Source of the DNA: Actinomadura citrea
GTDB taxonomy: Bacteria; Actinomycetota; Actinomycetes; Streptosporangiales; Streptosporangiaceae
NCBI RefSeq assembly: GCF_013409045.1
Contig: NZ_JACCBT010000001.1
Span: 372,001-436,000 of the forward strand
Direction of reading: 5' to 3'
DNA length: 64,000 nucleotides
Shown here in pieces: positions 32,678-41,279 of the stretch (the stretch's first letter is position 1; every line of letters starts with the position of its first letter). The notes under the pieces were generated by a model. It did no database searches, was not told where the DNA came from, and saw only the letters and a program-made list of their open reading frames with translations. The translations under genes were made by a program, and so were the position numbers.

Positions 32678-34495
32678 GTGATCGGGAAGGTCTTGCGGGG
32701 CGTCCGGGTCCAGGGGCTGCTGCGGTACCTCTACGGCCCGGGCACCAACGGCGAGCATCACAACCCGCACATTGTGGCGGGCTTTGAGGAAGCGGCCGAT
32801 CTGGAGCCGGGGGTAGGGCCGGATGGTCGCCGCGACTTTCGTCATTTGGAGGGTCTGCTGACACAGCCGCTGGCCTTGCTCGGTGAACGGAACCACCGCA
32901 AGCCCGTCTGGCACTGCGCTGTGCGGGCCGCGCCTGAGGGCCCGGTTCTTACCGATGGGCAGTGGGCGCAGATCGCGGCCAAGATCATGAGCCGGACCGG
33001 CTTGGCATCGACGGGGGACGTGGACTCCGTTCGCTGGATCGCCGTCCGCCACGCCGACGACCACGTCCACATCGTGGCCACACTGGCGCGACCGGACGGC
33101 GGCCGCCCGGAGGTATGGAACGACGGCTACCGAGTCCGCGACGCCTGCCGGGCGGTGGAGGAGCGGTTCGGTCTGCGTTCCACGGCGCCGGCGGACCGGA
33201 CAGCCGCCCGCCGCCCCAAACGCGCCGAGATCGAGAAGGCCGTCCGCCGTGGCCAGCCGGTGCCATCCCGAACCCTCCTGCGCCGCAAAGTCCAGGTGGC
33301 AGCCGGTGGCGCGTGCAGCGAAAGCGAGTTCTTCGAACGCCTCCAGGCCGATGGTGTCCTGGTGAAGGGGCGGTTCAGCCAGCGGACGGCCGGCGAACTG
33401 ACTGGATATGCGGTGGCTGCGCCCGGTGATGTGAACGCGGACGGGCAGCCGGTCTGGTACGGGGGAGGCAAGCTTGCCTCGGACCTCACGCTGCCCAAAC
33501 TTCGCCACCGCTGGGCAGGTGCGGACGGCTCGGTCCGCGGCTCGTCCGCCGTCCGTCCGCTGGACGGACGGCACCTGTCCGGCCGGACGAAGCGGGCCGT
33601 GCTGCGGACGACCGTCCGCCGCGCTGCGGACGAAGCCCGGACGACCGCCGAGTTCCTTGACCGACTTCAGAATTCCGGCCTCCTGGTCAAGGCGCGCTAC
33701 AGCCAGTACTTGCCTGCTCAGATCACCGGCTACGCCGTCGCGTTCCCCACCGACCACGGTGACGAAGAACCGACCTGGCACGCGGGAAGCCGCCTTGCAG
33801 ATGACCTCTCACTGACGCGCCTCCAGCAACGCTGGACCTCGCCCGCCACCGGCCCCGCGCCAACGATCGACAACGACCTCACTGTTGAGGAACGGCAGGC
33901 CTTCTATGACGACGCCGCCCGTGCCGCTGCCCACGCCACCGCTCATCTCCGGCGCGACCTGGCGACCAATCCACATGCAGGCCAGGACGCCTGCTGGGCT
34001 GCGTCCGATGCCCTTCACGCGGCTGCCGAAGCAACCGACAACCACCACCTCCGCCGCGCAGCCGACACCTACGACCGCGCCGCTCGCGCACCCTACGGGC
34101 GTCTTCCCCGTCCCACTCCTGCCGGCGACGCCTTGCGGACCACAGCCCGGCTCCTCGCGCTAATCGGGGCCATGGACCGGACGGCCGAGTCGGCGATGCT
34201 GCTGATTTCCAACCTCATCAACCTGCTCGACACCATCGCTGAGCTCCGTCGACTCCAGCACCGCCAAGCCCAAGCCGACGCCGCCCGAAAAGCCACCGCC
34301 CAGGTCCCCGCAGCAAAACCCGCCGACCCCGACAACGCGCCACGTCAATCCGCACAGGCAGCCATGCCCTCACAAGCGCGTCTCGCCATGGCCGCGTTTC
34401 CCAACCCGTGGGCTCCGCTGCCACCCACGGCCTCCAGTCGCCCCGCACCGACCGGCCCCACGGCACCAACTCACCCAAGCCGCCAGCGCCGCTAA
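32678..34495 (+). CDS. relaxase/mobilization nuclease
   Basis: A 605-residue relaxase. The N-terminal nuclease has the histidine triad motif RHADDHVHIVATLARPDGG (about residues 125-143) and a conserved WHCAVRAAPEG before it. The start VIGKVLRGVRVQGLLRYLYG holds a candidate catalytic Tyr at about 17. After it come two similar repeats of about 95 residues (SESEFFERLQADGVLVKGRF and AEFLDRLQNSGLLVKARYSQ, each followed by TGYAVA), then a helical tail. It should nick oriT and lead the strand during mobilization. Confidence 0.88.
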   Translation: MIGKVLRGVRVQGLLRYLYGPGTNGEHHNPHIVAGFEEAADLEPGVGPDGRRDFRHLEGLLTQPLALLGERNHRKPVWHCAVRAAPEGPVLTDGQWAQIAAKIMSRTGLASTGDVDSVRWIAVRHADDHVHIVATLARPDGGRPEVWNDGYRVRDACRAVEERFGLRSTAPADRTAARRPKRAEIEKAVRRGQPVPSRTLLRRKVQVAAGGACSESEFFERLQADGVLVKGRFSQRTAGELTGYAVAAPGDVNADGQPVWYGGGKLASDLTLPKLRHRWAGADGSVRGSSAVRPLDGRHLSGRTKRAVLRTTVRRAADEARTTAEFLDRLQNSGLLVKARYSQYLPAQITGYAVAFPTDHGDEEPTWHAGSRLADDLSLTRLQQRWTSPATGPAPTIDNDLTVEERQAFYDDAARAAAHATAHLRRDLATNPHAGQDACWAASDALHAAAEATDNHHLRRAADTYDRAARAPYGRLPRPTPAGDALRTTARLLALIGAMDRTAESAMLLISNLINLLDTIAELRRLQHRQAQADAARKATAQVPAAKPADPDNAPRQSAQAAMPSQARLAMAAFPNPWAPLPPTASSRPAPTGPTAPTHPSRQRR

Positions 34496-34555
34496 CAAGT
34501 TCGCCATGGCGAAGCATCACCCCACCTCCACACACCAAGACACGGAGGCATCCGA

Positions 34556-34756
34556 ATGCAGACCATGCACCACAAAGACCTCGACACTCTCCCCACGGTC
34601 GTCAGCATCATGACCGCCGCTCGCGCACTTGGACTCTCCCGTACGTACGCCTACGAACTGGCGAAGCGTGGCGACTTCCCCTGCCGCATCATCCGAGTCG
34701 GCACCACCTACCGCGTGCCGACCGCGGAACTCCGCAAGCTGCTCGGCGTCACGTAG
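34556..34756 (+). CDS. excisionase-like HTH protein
   Basis: A 66-residue MerR-like winged helix: IMTAARALGLSRTYAYELAK, RGDFPCRIIRVGTTYRVPTA, ELRKLLG. This is the standard form of actinomycete element excisionases, which bind next to att and turn the integrase towards excision. It lies between the relaxase and the integrase. Confidence 0.85.
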   Translation: MQTMHHKDLDTLPTVVSIMTAARALGLSRTYAYELAKRGDFPCRIIRVGTTYRVPTAELRKLLGVT

Positions 34757-34928
34757 TCCCTCAGGAGCCGGCTTGCTCGCCGATTCCGGATGAACCACGG
34801 GCGGCTGGCATGTCGGTGAGAGACGCCCGGCACCGGGATGGCGACGAAGCTCGGCATGCCGGTGCAGGGCGTCTGACCTCGGTGTTCAACCTTCAAGGCT
34901 CTACTTGAAAAGATCTACCCGGTTGTAG

Positions 34929-35471
34929 TTGACTCACCGTGAGCGAGCGGCAGCAGAACGTCACTACCTCGATTCCGTGCCCTGGGACCTCCCGCCACCC
35001 TCTGCCCGTGAGGCGATCGAGGGCCTCGCTGTCCGGCACGAAGCGTTCTGTGAAGCCCCTGACGTCGGCCTGACGCTCACCGAGATCGACGAGGAGCTCG
35101 ACGCAATTCGAGTGGTGTCCGACTGGGAAACGGCCTCACAAGTAGAGCAACCCCGCAGAGCCGTCTCGCAACCCCCGACACCACGAAAGGAATCGTTCCC
35201 GGAGGAGGAAACATGCGAGGCACGACCTACAAGCGCTGCGGTTGCCGCAATCCCGAGACCGGCGAGAAGTACCCCGCGGGCAAGTGCCCGAAGCTGGTCA
35301 TCCGCGACCACGGAGCATGGTGGGCGCGCTACGACGCACCCGCAGGAAGCAGCGGACGACGAAGACAGCCGACCGTCGGCCCGTTCAAGACCAAGAAGGC
35401 CGCGCAGCAAGCACTCACAGAAGAACTGGCCAAGTTCGAGATCCATGGACGAGAGCTCGATCGGAGCCTGA
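34929..35471 (+). CDS. hypothetical ORF, 3' half overlapping the integrase
   Basis: A frame from TTG at 34929. Residues 10-85 look genuinely coding (HYLDSVPWDLPPPSAREAIE, GLAVRHEAFCEAPDVGLTLT, EIDEELDAIRVVSDWETASQ). After 35213 the frame runs 258 bp inside the integrase gene and becomes low-complexity, which suggests the original stop has been lost. It may be a small regulator of the int/xis module. No family recognised. Confidence 0.45.
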   Translation: MTHRERAAAERHYLDSVPWDLPPPSAREAIEGLAVRHEAFCEAPDVGLTLTEIDEELDAIRVVSDWETASQVEQPRRAVSQPPTPRKESFPEEETCEARPTSAAVAAIPRPARSTPRASARSWSSATTEHGGRATTHPQEAADDEDSRPSARSRPRRPRSKHSQKNWPSSRSMDESSIGA

Positions 35472-36784
35472 AGACGGGCGCGTACCTGGAGACGATCTGG
35501 CTTCCGGCCAAGAAGGAGAGCCTGTCCAGCTCGACGTTCGCGGACTATACGGAGATCGTCCAGCTCTACCTGGTGCCCGGGCTGGGACACCTCAAGCTGG
35601 TCGACCTCAGGGACAAGCACGTGATCGCCCTGTACGAGGCGATCCTGCAAATCAACCGTCCCCTCCCCGAGGGGGCGAAGCCGAGCGAGATGCTCCGGCG
35701 CCTGCTTGAAGTCCGCGCGTACTCAACGCGACACCTCAAGGTCGGAGAGGCTCCCCGCCGCAAGCAGACCAAGCCCATCTCCCCGACGCGGGTGAGGAAG
35801 ATCTATGCGGTTCTGCTCTCGGCTCTCAACTGGGCGGTGAAGTCCAAGCGCCTGAGGGAGAACCCGATCGCGCACGTAGAAACACCTCGCATCAGAGGGA
35901 GGCGGGCGAAGCCGCTCGTCTGGACGACCGAACGCGTCCAGCGGTGGCAGGAGACCGGAAAGATGCCCGGCCCGGTGATGGTCTGGACGCCCGCCCAGAC
36001 GGGCGCCTTCCTCGACTTCATCGCGGACGAGCGGTTGTACGCCCTCTTCCACCTGGTCGCATTTCGCGGGCTGCGTCGTGCCGAGGTCGCGGGACTGGCC
36101 TGGGCGGATACTGACCTCCAGGGCGCAGGCACGCTGACCGTCCGCGAGACGCGTCCTGGTTCCGAGAGCCAGGCCGACGAGTACGACGACACCAAGTCCG
36201 AGGCCGGCGAGCGCACCGTGGCGCTGGACGAGGCGACCATCTCCGTACTGCTGGACTGGCGGGCCGTTCAGGAACGTGAAAGGTCCGCCGCCGGCCCCGA
36301 GGTGTGGGTGGACTCCGGACGGGTCTTCACCCGGGAGGACGGGGCACGCCTGCGTCCCCAGTGGATCTCCACGCGGTTCGAGGAACTGATCAAGAAGTAC
36401 GGACTCGTCCAGGACAAGCACTCCATCGAGGGCTGGCCCATCGACAGGATCGCCCGTCACCACCGGATCTCCGTTCGCACCGTCCAGGCGGCGACCGGAG
36501 GTGAGCCTCTGCCGCCGATCCGCTTCCACGATCTACGGCACGGAGCCGCGACGCTCGCCCTGCTCGGCAACGTCGACATGAAAGTGATCAGCGAGACGCT
36601 CGGTCATGCCCGCCACTCGTTCACCGCCGACACCTACACCTCGGTGCTCCCAGAGGTGTCCCGGGCAGCGGCCGAGGCGGTGGCCGCGGTCGTCCCTCGC
36701 CGGTCGCAGCCGAGACCCTCCAACGCCCCCAACGTGATCTCATTCGCGGACCGACGCAACCGGCGCGGTCAACACGCAGGGTAA
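35213..36784 (+). CDS. int: tyrosine recombinase (integrase)
   Basis: A 523-residue integrase. A Cys-containing N-terminal segment (YKRCGCRNPETGEKYPAGKC) precedes the arm-binding and core-binding parts. Catalytic residues: Arg in VAFRGLRRAEVAGLAW (about 285), the HxxR box HDLRHGAATLALLGN (about 440), His in SETLGHARHSFT and the Tyr in ADTYTSVLPE (about 475). All are present. Length and the LRHG box fit the integrases of actinomycete integrative elements. It lies 164 bp from the tRNA-Ser gene it uses, with a hairpin between. Confidence 0.95.
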   Translation: MRGTTYKRCGCRNPETGEKYPAGKCPKLVIRDHGAWWARYDAPAGSSGRRRQPTVGPFKTKKAAQQALTEELAKFEIHGRELDRSLKTGAYLETIWLPAKKESLSSSTFADYTEIVQLYLVPGLGHLKLVDLRDKHVIALYEAILQINRPLPEGAKPSEMLRRLLEVRAYSTRHLKVGEAPRRKQTKPISPTRVRKIYAVLLSALNWAVKSKRLRENPIAHVETPRIRGRRAKPLVWTTERVQRWQETGKMPGPVMVWTPAQTGAFLDFIADERLYALFHLVAFRGLRRAEVAGLAWADTDLQGAGTLTVRETRPGSESQADEYDDTKSEAGERTVALDEATISVLLDWRAVQERERSAAGPEVWVDSGRVFTREDGARLRPQWISTRFEELIKKYGLVQDKHSIEGWPIDRIARHHRISVRTVQAATGGEPLPPIRFHDLRHGAATLALLGNVDMKVISETLGHARHSFTADTYTSVLPEVSRAAAEAVAAVVPRRSQPRPSNAPNVISFADRRNRRGQHAG

Positions 36785-36844
36785 TCAAAGCCGAGACAGC
36801 CAGCCGCCACATCGTCCGAGACGAAAGCACTCCGCCGACCTCCC

Positions 36845-36864
36845 GTGCACACCATGTGCACACC
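36845..36864 (+). repeat. paired GTGCACACC motifs, candidate arm-type integrase sites
   Basis: Two copies of GTGCACACC start 11 bases apart between int and the att core, matching the pair at 6152-6171 on the opposite arm. The older remnant at 5897-5905 keeps only one copy. Confidence 0.45.
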
Positions 36865-36896
36865 AGGCCAGGAAGAACGGACATCTGGAATGCGAC

Positions 36897-36936
36897 AGGG
36901 ACTTCGCTCAAGATCGCAATCTTGGACGAAGTCCCT
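36897..36936. terminator. 18-bp hairpin after the integrase
   Basis: Arms AGGGACTTCGCTCAAGAT and ATCTTGGACGAAGTCCCT with loop CGCA and one mismatch, repeated from 5938-5977. It could end transcription from both the integrase and the convergent tRNA gene. Confidence 0.6.
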
Positions 36937-36947
36937 GGTCAGAGAAG

Positions 36948-37003
36948 CGGAGGATCGGGGATTTGAACCCCGGATGGGCTTGCACCCAAACCGCATTAGC
37001 AGT
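36948..37003. repeat. attachment site, tRNA-proximal end
   Basis: The 56 bases match 5989-6044 exactly. They form the 3' part of the intact tRNA-Ser gene, so integration rebuilt a full tRNA at this end. Confidence 0.9.
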
Positions 37004-37036
37004 GCGGCGCCATAGACCGGACTAGGCGAATCCTCC
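36948..37036 (-). tRNA. tRNA-Ser(GCU)
   Basis: An 89-base gene with acceptor stem GGAGGAT/ATCCTCC, discriminator G and no encoded CCA. The anticodon arm is CCGCA-CTGCTAA-TGCGG with anticodon GCT. The long variable arm (class II) and the GGTTCAAATCC T arm confirm tRNA-Ser. It is the integration target of the 31-kb element. Confidence 0.95.
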
Positions 37037-37173
37037 AGGAGCCATCAGGCCCAGGACAGGTTACCGGGTTGGCGAGCCAACCGGCAAAGTCTGAACCTTG
37101 GCCCCGACAGCATAGTCGGAAACACGTCCGGGCGCCGCGCTCCCGGGGCCGCGGGAGCGGATCGCGCCGGGCG

Positions 37174-37605
37174 TCAGCCGCCGAGCCGGAACCCGGTGAA
37201 TCCGCAGGCCTCAGCGAGGTCGTTGCCGTGCTGCCGCATACCCGCGAGGTCGGGCTGGCGCGGCGTCGTGCTGCCGGACTGCACCTGCCGCAGCATCGAC
37301 GCGGTCTCGTCGAGGTCGCCCGCGAACGCGGTCGCGGCGGTCTCGACGTCCCCGCCGGCGCTCTGGCCCTCGGAACGCACCTTGGAGGCCGTGTCCGAGA
37401 ACTTCTGCGCGGTGGCAGAGGCGCCGCTGGGGGACGACATCGACATTCCGCCGGTGGAGAAGCTCCGCAGCTCCGTCTCGATGTTCTTGCAGGCGGTCTT
37501 CTTCTTCCCGCCGGCGATGGCGTCGACCGCGCCACAGCCCGTGGAACCGAGCATCAGTCCACCGACGGCGAGGACGCCGACCAGCTTGGTGGCGGACATG
37601 CGCAT
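37174..37605 (-). CDS. small secreted lipoprotein, hypothetical
   Basis: A 143-residue protein with signal peptide and lipobox (LVGVLAVGGLMLGSTGCG, Cys at about 24), followed by a helical Ser/Ala/Gly-rich domain (QKFSDTASKVRSEGQSAGGD, DLDETASMLRQVQSG) and a final AEACGFTGFRLGG. The two later Cys residues (TACKN and EACGF) could form a disulfide. ATG 37605 follows AAGGAG. Function unknown. It is a chromosomal gene between the two integrated elements. Confidence 0.8.
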   Translation of the reverse strand: MRMSATKLVGVLAVGGLMLGSTGCGAVDAIAGGKKKTACKNIETELRSFSTGGMSMSSPSGASATAQKFSDTASKVRSEGQSAGGDVETAATAFAGDLDETASMLRQVQSGSTTPRQPDLAGMRQHGNDLAEACGFTGFRLGG

Positions 37606-37793
37606 GGGGATTCTCCTTCAGGGGGTTGGGCTTTCGGACGGGCTACACCCTCGCAGGTCACACCCGGCCTAATCACCCCTTTGGCGTACCTACCCCACCA
37701 AGGGTTCCGTGACTCAAGTCACACTGCAGGCCGCTCGCGTCCGTCAATCGATTCGCAGTCGAGTCCCCGGAGCCGGTACAGTAACTCCGGCAG

Positions 37794-37866
37794 GCACCCG
37801 TAGCTCAACGGATAGAGCATCTGACTACGGATCAGAAGGTTAGGGGTTCGAATCCCTTCGGGTGCG
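37794..37866 (+). tRNA. tRNA-Arg(ACG)
   Basis: A 73-base gene with acceptor GCACCCG/CGGGTGC, discriminator G and anticodon arm TCTGA-CTACGGA-TCAGA (anticodon ACG). The T arm GGGGTTCGAATCCC is standard. It is the target of the second, decayed element. Confidence 0.95.
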
Positions 37867-37921
37867 CACAGCTCAGAGGCCCCTTCCGATCTCGGGAGGG
37901 GCCTCTTGCGTGCGCCATGGG
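37852..37921. repeat. 70-bp direct repeat, tRNA-Arg end (att)
   Basis: Identical to 41280-41349. It covers the last 15 bases of tRNA-Arg and its terminator. It lies next to the integrase remnant. Confidence 0.85.
37875..37906 (+). terminator. terminator of tRNA-Arg
   Basis: A 13-bp stem (AGAGGCCCCTTCC / GGGAGGGGCCTCT) with a 6-base loop directly after the tRNA, ending in TTG. The same hairpin is duplicated at 41303-41334. Confidence 0.75.
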
Positions 37922-37948
37922 AGCCACGTTGGGAGCCGCAGGATCCGA

Positions 37949-38580
37949 TCAGGCCCCGAAGAGGGCACCGCTCATGGCCTCAGCCGCCGCCCGCTTGTCA
38001 TCGACGAGCAGATGCCCATAGACGTCCTTGGTGATCGCGATCGACGTGTGCCCGAGGATCTCGGAGACCACGTGCAACGGCGTCCCTTGAGCCAGCCTCA
38101 GCGAGGCCCCCGAGTGCAGCAGCTCATGCGGATGCCAGTGGCCGAGCTCCGCGCGCTTGGCCAGCTTGGAGAAGGTGCGCGAGAAGTTGTCGCGGGATCC
38201 ATCGGTGTTCCGACCTCGCTCGCGAAGATCAGCCCGTGATCGTTCCACAGCCCACCGGCCGCGATCTTGGCCTCAGCCTGCTGAGTATGGCGCCGCCGAA
38301 GCTTGGCCACGAGCTGTGGCGTGAGGACCAGAGTCCGGCGTGACTTGGGCGTCTTCAGTTCGCTGAGCACCAGGCACGTCTTACGCTTGCTCGCCTTGTC
38401 TCGGTTCTTGAGTCGCTTCACGGCGTGTGTGAGCCGCACCGTGCCTGCATCCCAGTCCAGCGACGAGTCCGAGAACCTCACCGCGGCGCAGCCCGTAGGC
38501 CAAGGCGATCATGACTGTTACCTCGAAGCGGTGGCCAGTCACCGTGTCGAGCAGCGATTTCGCCTGATCGATCGTGAGTG
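37949..38580 (-). pseudogene. tyrosine recombinase remnant with two frameshifts
   Basis: Three frames in series: LTIDQAKSLLDTVTGHRFEV and ALAYGLRRGEVLGL; then LDWDAGTVRLTHAVKRLKNR and TPKSRRTLVLTPQLVAKLRR; then FSRTFSKLAKRAELGHWHPH, LGHTSIAITKDVYGHLLVDD to the stop. Breaks fall near 38475 and 38205. The HELRHS box now reads HELLHS, so a catalytic Arg has become Leu. The 5' third is missing. Confidence 0.8.
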
Positions 38581-38687
38581 TCCACCCTTAGGTCATAGAC
38601 CTTGGTGCGTCCGATGCCGAGCTTCACGGCCGCCGGTTCCGGCTTCCAAAGGAGCGGTTCATCCGCCCCAGTCGCCGCAGTCGTCAC
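38581..38687 (-). pseudogene. excisionase remnant fused to the integrase remnant
   Basis: From GTG at 38687 it reads TGADEPLLWKPEPAAVKLGI and GRTKVYDLRVDT, the first half of an excisionase HTH. A deletion then joins it to integrase sequence. The start overlaps the preceding relic's TGA (GTGA). Confidence 0.65.
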
Positions 38688-38691
38688 GCTG

Positions 38692-38975
38692 CCTCCGCAG
38701 TTGCCGAAAGTTCAGAGGTGTCGTTCTGTGCCGCGGCGTCGAGCTGGCGGCGCCGTTGGATGCGTTCGTTGATCAGGTGCAGGAGCCGCGCTTCGGTCGG
38801 CTTGACGTCGGGATCGGCCGGGCCCGGCGCGTTCCCAGACGTGGACGGCGTTCGGGTCAGCCGGGTTGGATACCGGGACGCCAGCCTCAGCGAGCCGCGC
38901 CAGGACCCGGGCCTTCCGGTCGGCTCTGTGGTCGGCGAGGGTCTTGCCGGACCCTACGGGGTGGCCTTCGGCCAT
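38692..38975 (-). pseudogene. unidentified element gene, frameshifted 3' end
   Basis: One frame reads GKTLADHRADRKARVLARLA and EAGVPVSNPADPNAVHVWE; another continues KPTEARLLHLINERIQRRRQ and LDAAAQNDTSELSATAEAA to the stop touching the excisionase. A single shift separates them. The position before xis suggests a replication or transfer gene, but the family is not recognised. Confidence 0.4.
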
Positions 38976-39251
38976 ATCCGCCGGCCCCGCCCCTCACGTG
39001 ACAGCGAAAGGCGAGCCGCGGCACTTATTTCATGTGACAGAATCTAGCAGCCGACAAGGGGGGTCTTAGGGTCCCCTTCTGTGTGGCAGATCCGAAATTC
39101 TGGTTGCCAGGAAACTGGACTTGGGCGTGCTCTCGTCGCCCATCACTCCAGTCAAGCCGTCGGACTCTTACGACCCTTAGTCATGGCGCCTTCGGAGCTG
39201 TTGCGGTGATCGGTCTTCTCAGCCGTGTCAATCGATCGTACGATCGGCATT

Positions 39252-40499
39252 GTGGACAAAAGAATATGGATCTGCACAGCAGTGGCCATGGCCGTGGTCC
39301 TCACCGGGTGCGGGGGCGGTCACCCGAAGGCCGGAGCCACCGCGGGCAAGTCCGCGACCGGACGGTCGAGTGCCGCGACGGCCCCGGCCGTCCCCGTCGC
39401 CGACCCTCCCGTCCGGTTCGACACCCGGCGCGCGGTCGAACTGCCGGCCGAGGCCAGGCAGTCCGGTTACACGACCAGCTACGGCGCGCTTCCCGTGCTG
39501 CTCGACGATCGCACTGCGGTGTCGGTCGCCGATGGCGTGATGTACGGAGTGGACATCCTCACGGGTCGGCAGGTGTGGAAAACAGGACCGCGCAAGAAAC
39601 TGTTCAGCCGGTCGAGTGACACGCGCGCCACGGTGGTCATGCTGCAGGGCCGCCGGACGGCGCTCGCGGCGTTCATGACGGAGGTCCCCGGGCAGGGCAC
39701 CACGCCCTCGGGCGCGGCGATCGAACTCATCGGAGTAGACCTGGCGAGCGGTAAGAACGTCCTCAACGATGACCTGCCTCTGCCCCAAGACAGCGCCCCC
39801 TGGGGTAATCCGGTCAGCGTGGTCGGGGTCGACGCGACGACCGCGGTGCTGAACTGGAGCGGCGGCGGGACCGTGGTGGCCGATCTCGCGGCCCACAAGG
39901 TGCGCTGGATCCGGCGCGGCTTCGACGCGATCGGGCTGGACGGCGGTGTGATCGCGGGACAGACCGGAGACCTGCTCCACTACCGGCTTCTCGGGCTGCG
40001 CGCCACCGACCAGCGGCAGGAGTGGGCGTCCAAGGAGTACGAGGTGCCGACCTTCGAGGCCGAACCGGCCGGACCCGGCCTGTATTCACTGCACCATTCG
40101 ACGGGTTCCGTCAGGGACAGGAGCTCCACGGTCCTGCACGACATCAAGACTGGAAAACCCCGCGAACACCTCGGCCTCGAATACAGGTGGCACTGCGTCT
40201 CCGACGGCGCCGAGACCCTGTTGTGCAACGGGGCGGACGGCGGGATCGTCGGGCTGGACGCCGGCACGCTGGACACCCTGTGGCGCCTGCCGTCCGACGG
40301 GCGGCTCGCCCCGAAGGTCACCGCGTTCTGGCACGGCGCGGTCTACGGGACGACGCCCAACGGCCCGGTCGTCCTGGACGCCCGTTCAGGCAAGGACCGG
40401 GAGGTCAGGCCTGGTGCCGCTCCGCGCGTGGTGAGCCGGTACGGCGGGCTGGTAGTGGGCCCCGAAGGCGCCTGGATGGTGTATCCGACGGCTCCCTAA
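39252..40499 (+). CDS. lipoprotein with PQQ-like beta-propeller
   Basis: About 415 residues. Signal peptide with lipobox (RIWICTAVAMAVVLTGC) and a Ser/Ala/Thr linker precede repeated propeller blades: VADGVMYGVDILTGRQVWKT, IELIGVDLASGKNVLNDDL, GIVGLDAGTLDTLWRLPSDG, AVYGTTPNGPVVLDARSGKD. Such proteins sit outside the membrane and bind proteins or cofactors; the PQQ ligands cannot be confirmed. GTG at 39252 gives a clean signal peptide; GTG at 39225 is the alternative. It lies inside the decayed element, apparently intact. Confidence 0.8.
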   Translation: MDKRIWICTAVAMAVVLTGCGGGHPKAGATAGKSATGRSSAATAPAVPVADPPVRFDTRRAVELPAEARQSGYTTSYGALPVLLDDRTAVSVADGVMYGVDILTGRQVWKTGPRKKLFSRSSDTRATVVMLQGRRTALAAFMTEVPGQGTTPSGAAIELIGVDLASGKNVLNDDLPLPQDSAPWGNPVSVVGVDATTAVLNWSGGGTVVADLAAHKVRWIRRGFDAIGLDGGVIAGQTGDLLHYRLLGLRATDQRQEWASKEYEVPTFEAEPAGPGLYSLHHSTGSVRDRSSTVLHDIKTGKPREHLGLEYRWHCVSDGAETLLCNGADGGIVGLDAGTLDTLWRLPSDGRLAPKVTAFWHGAVYGTTPNGPVVLDARSGKDREVRPGAAPRVVSRYGGLVVGPEGAWMVYPTAP

Positions 40500-40565
40500 G
40501 AGGTCATAACAAATTGTGCATGTGATGCGACATGGCGTGATGTCCGGGTGTGGTGTGGGCGGGTG

Positions 40566-40646
40566 CGTAAGGGTGAGCAGCCTCCATGGATCGTGGCCGA
40601 CAGCCTGTGGGAGCGGGTTGAGCCACTGCTGCCGACCAGGGCGTGA
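40566..40646 (+). pseudogene. IS5-like transposase N-terminal remnant
   Basis: A 26-codon piece, RKGEQPPWIVADSLWERVEP then LLPTRA and a stop, matches the usual start of IS5-family transposases (W-I-V-x-D-x-L-W-E-R-x-x-P-L-L-P). Nothing else of the IS remains nearby. Confidence 0.55.
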
Positions 40647-40890
40647 CTGTGGTTGAGCACCGCTGGAGTCGTCAGGGGGAGATTGCCGGAAGATCGGTTG
40701 AGCGTGCGCGACTGGGGAACCCCGTGGTTCCCCAGACCCCTCCTGGACCCGCAGGGCACTCCCGCGCGGATCGGTCTGTCACGGGTTGCGCGCCGTCCGC
40801 GCGGGTGCACCCTCCGGATCGGTGCCGACCGCCGCCCGCGTGACAGACTCGCGGCATGCCGATCGATGGCCCGAGATCGACGATCACATC

Positions 40891-41058
40891 GTGAGCCACC
40901 GCATCCTTCCGGCCATGATGATCTTGCGGCAGGTGTTCGGCTACAGCATTCCCGAGGCCATCGATGCCTTCGACGCCCGGTACAAGCTTCTTCGGGAGAC
41001 CCGGCCAGAGGACTTCACGGTAAGCCGCGAAGAGTACGGCAGGCACTTCTACAGCTGA
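40891..41058 (+). CDS. small hypothetical protein or fragment
   Basis: A 55-residue frame: HRILPAMMILRQVFGYSIPE, AIDAFDARYKLLRETRPEDF, TVSREEYGRHFYS. It looks like a real small helical protein. Start uncertain (GTG 40891 or ATG codons a little later), with no strong ribosome site. Family not named. Confidence 0.5.
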   Translation: MSHRILPAMMILRQVFGYSIPEAIDAFDARYKLLRETRPEDFTVSREEYGRHFYS

Positions 41059-41279
41059 CGAACAAGTTCCGGAACATGCGCGGAACGGGCGCGCGGAGGA
41101 AGAGCCATGCAGTGCAGCCGTGCGCTGCTCAGCGGCCCTTAGTTGGTGATCTGGGCAGCGCCCTCCGGAGCCGTGGCCCTGTGGCTCCCTGGAAGCCATG
41201 TTGGGAGCCACACGGACGGATGATCTCGAATTGGCGCGAACATATTCGGACGGGGCCGGTGATCGTTTGGGAATCTCGG
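41059..41279. other. no gene seen; distal arm of the decayed element
   Basis: No coding frame. The run CATGTTGGGAGCCACAC near 41201 resembles sequence after the other att copy (CACGTTGGGAGCCGCAG near 37926), consistent with element ends. Confidence 0.4.

Larger units (their letters stand above)
5989..37003. mobile_element. about 31-kb integrative mobilizable element in tRNA-Ser(GCU)
   Basis: The element lies between two identical 56-bp copies of the tRNA-Ser 3' end. Next to the intact tRNA are integrase (35213-36784) and excisionase (34556-34756), then relaxase and MobC with a candidate oriT upstream. No Rep, primase or FtsK/TraB-type transfer gene was recognised, so it probably relies on a helper for transfer. 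Cargo: a cyclase/membrane protein pair, a peptide-oxygenase-kinase operon, DUF4062, an Scr1 triad and type I restriction-modification. Several gene relics inside show a history of accretion. Confidence 0.85.
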
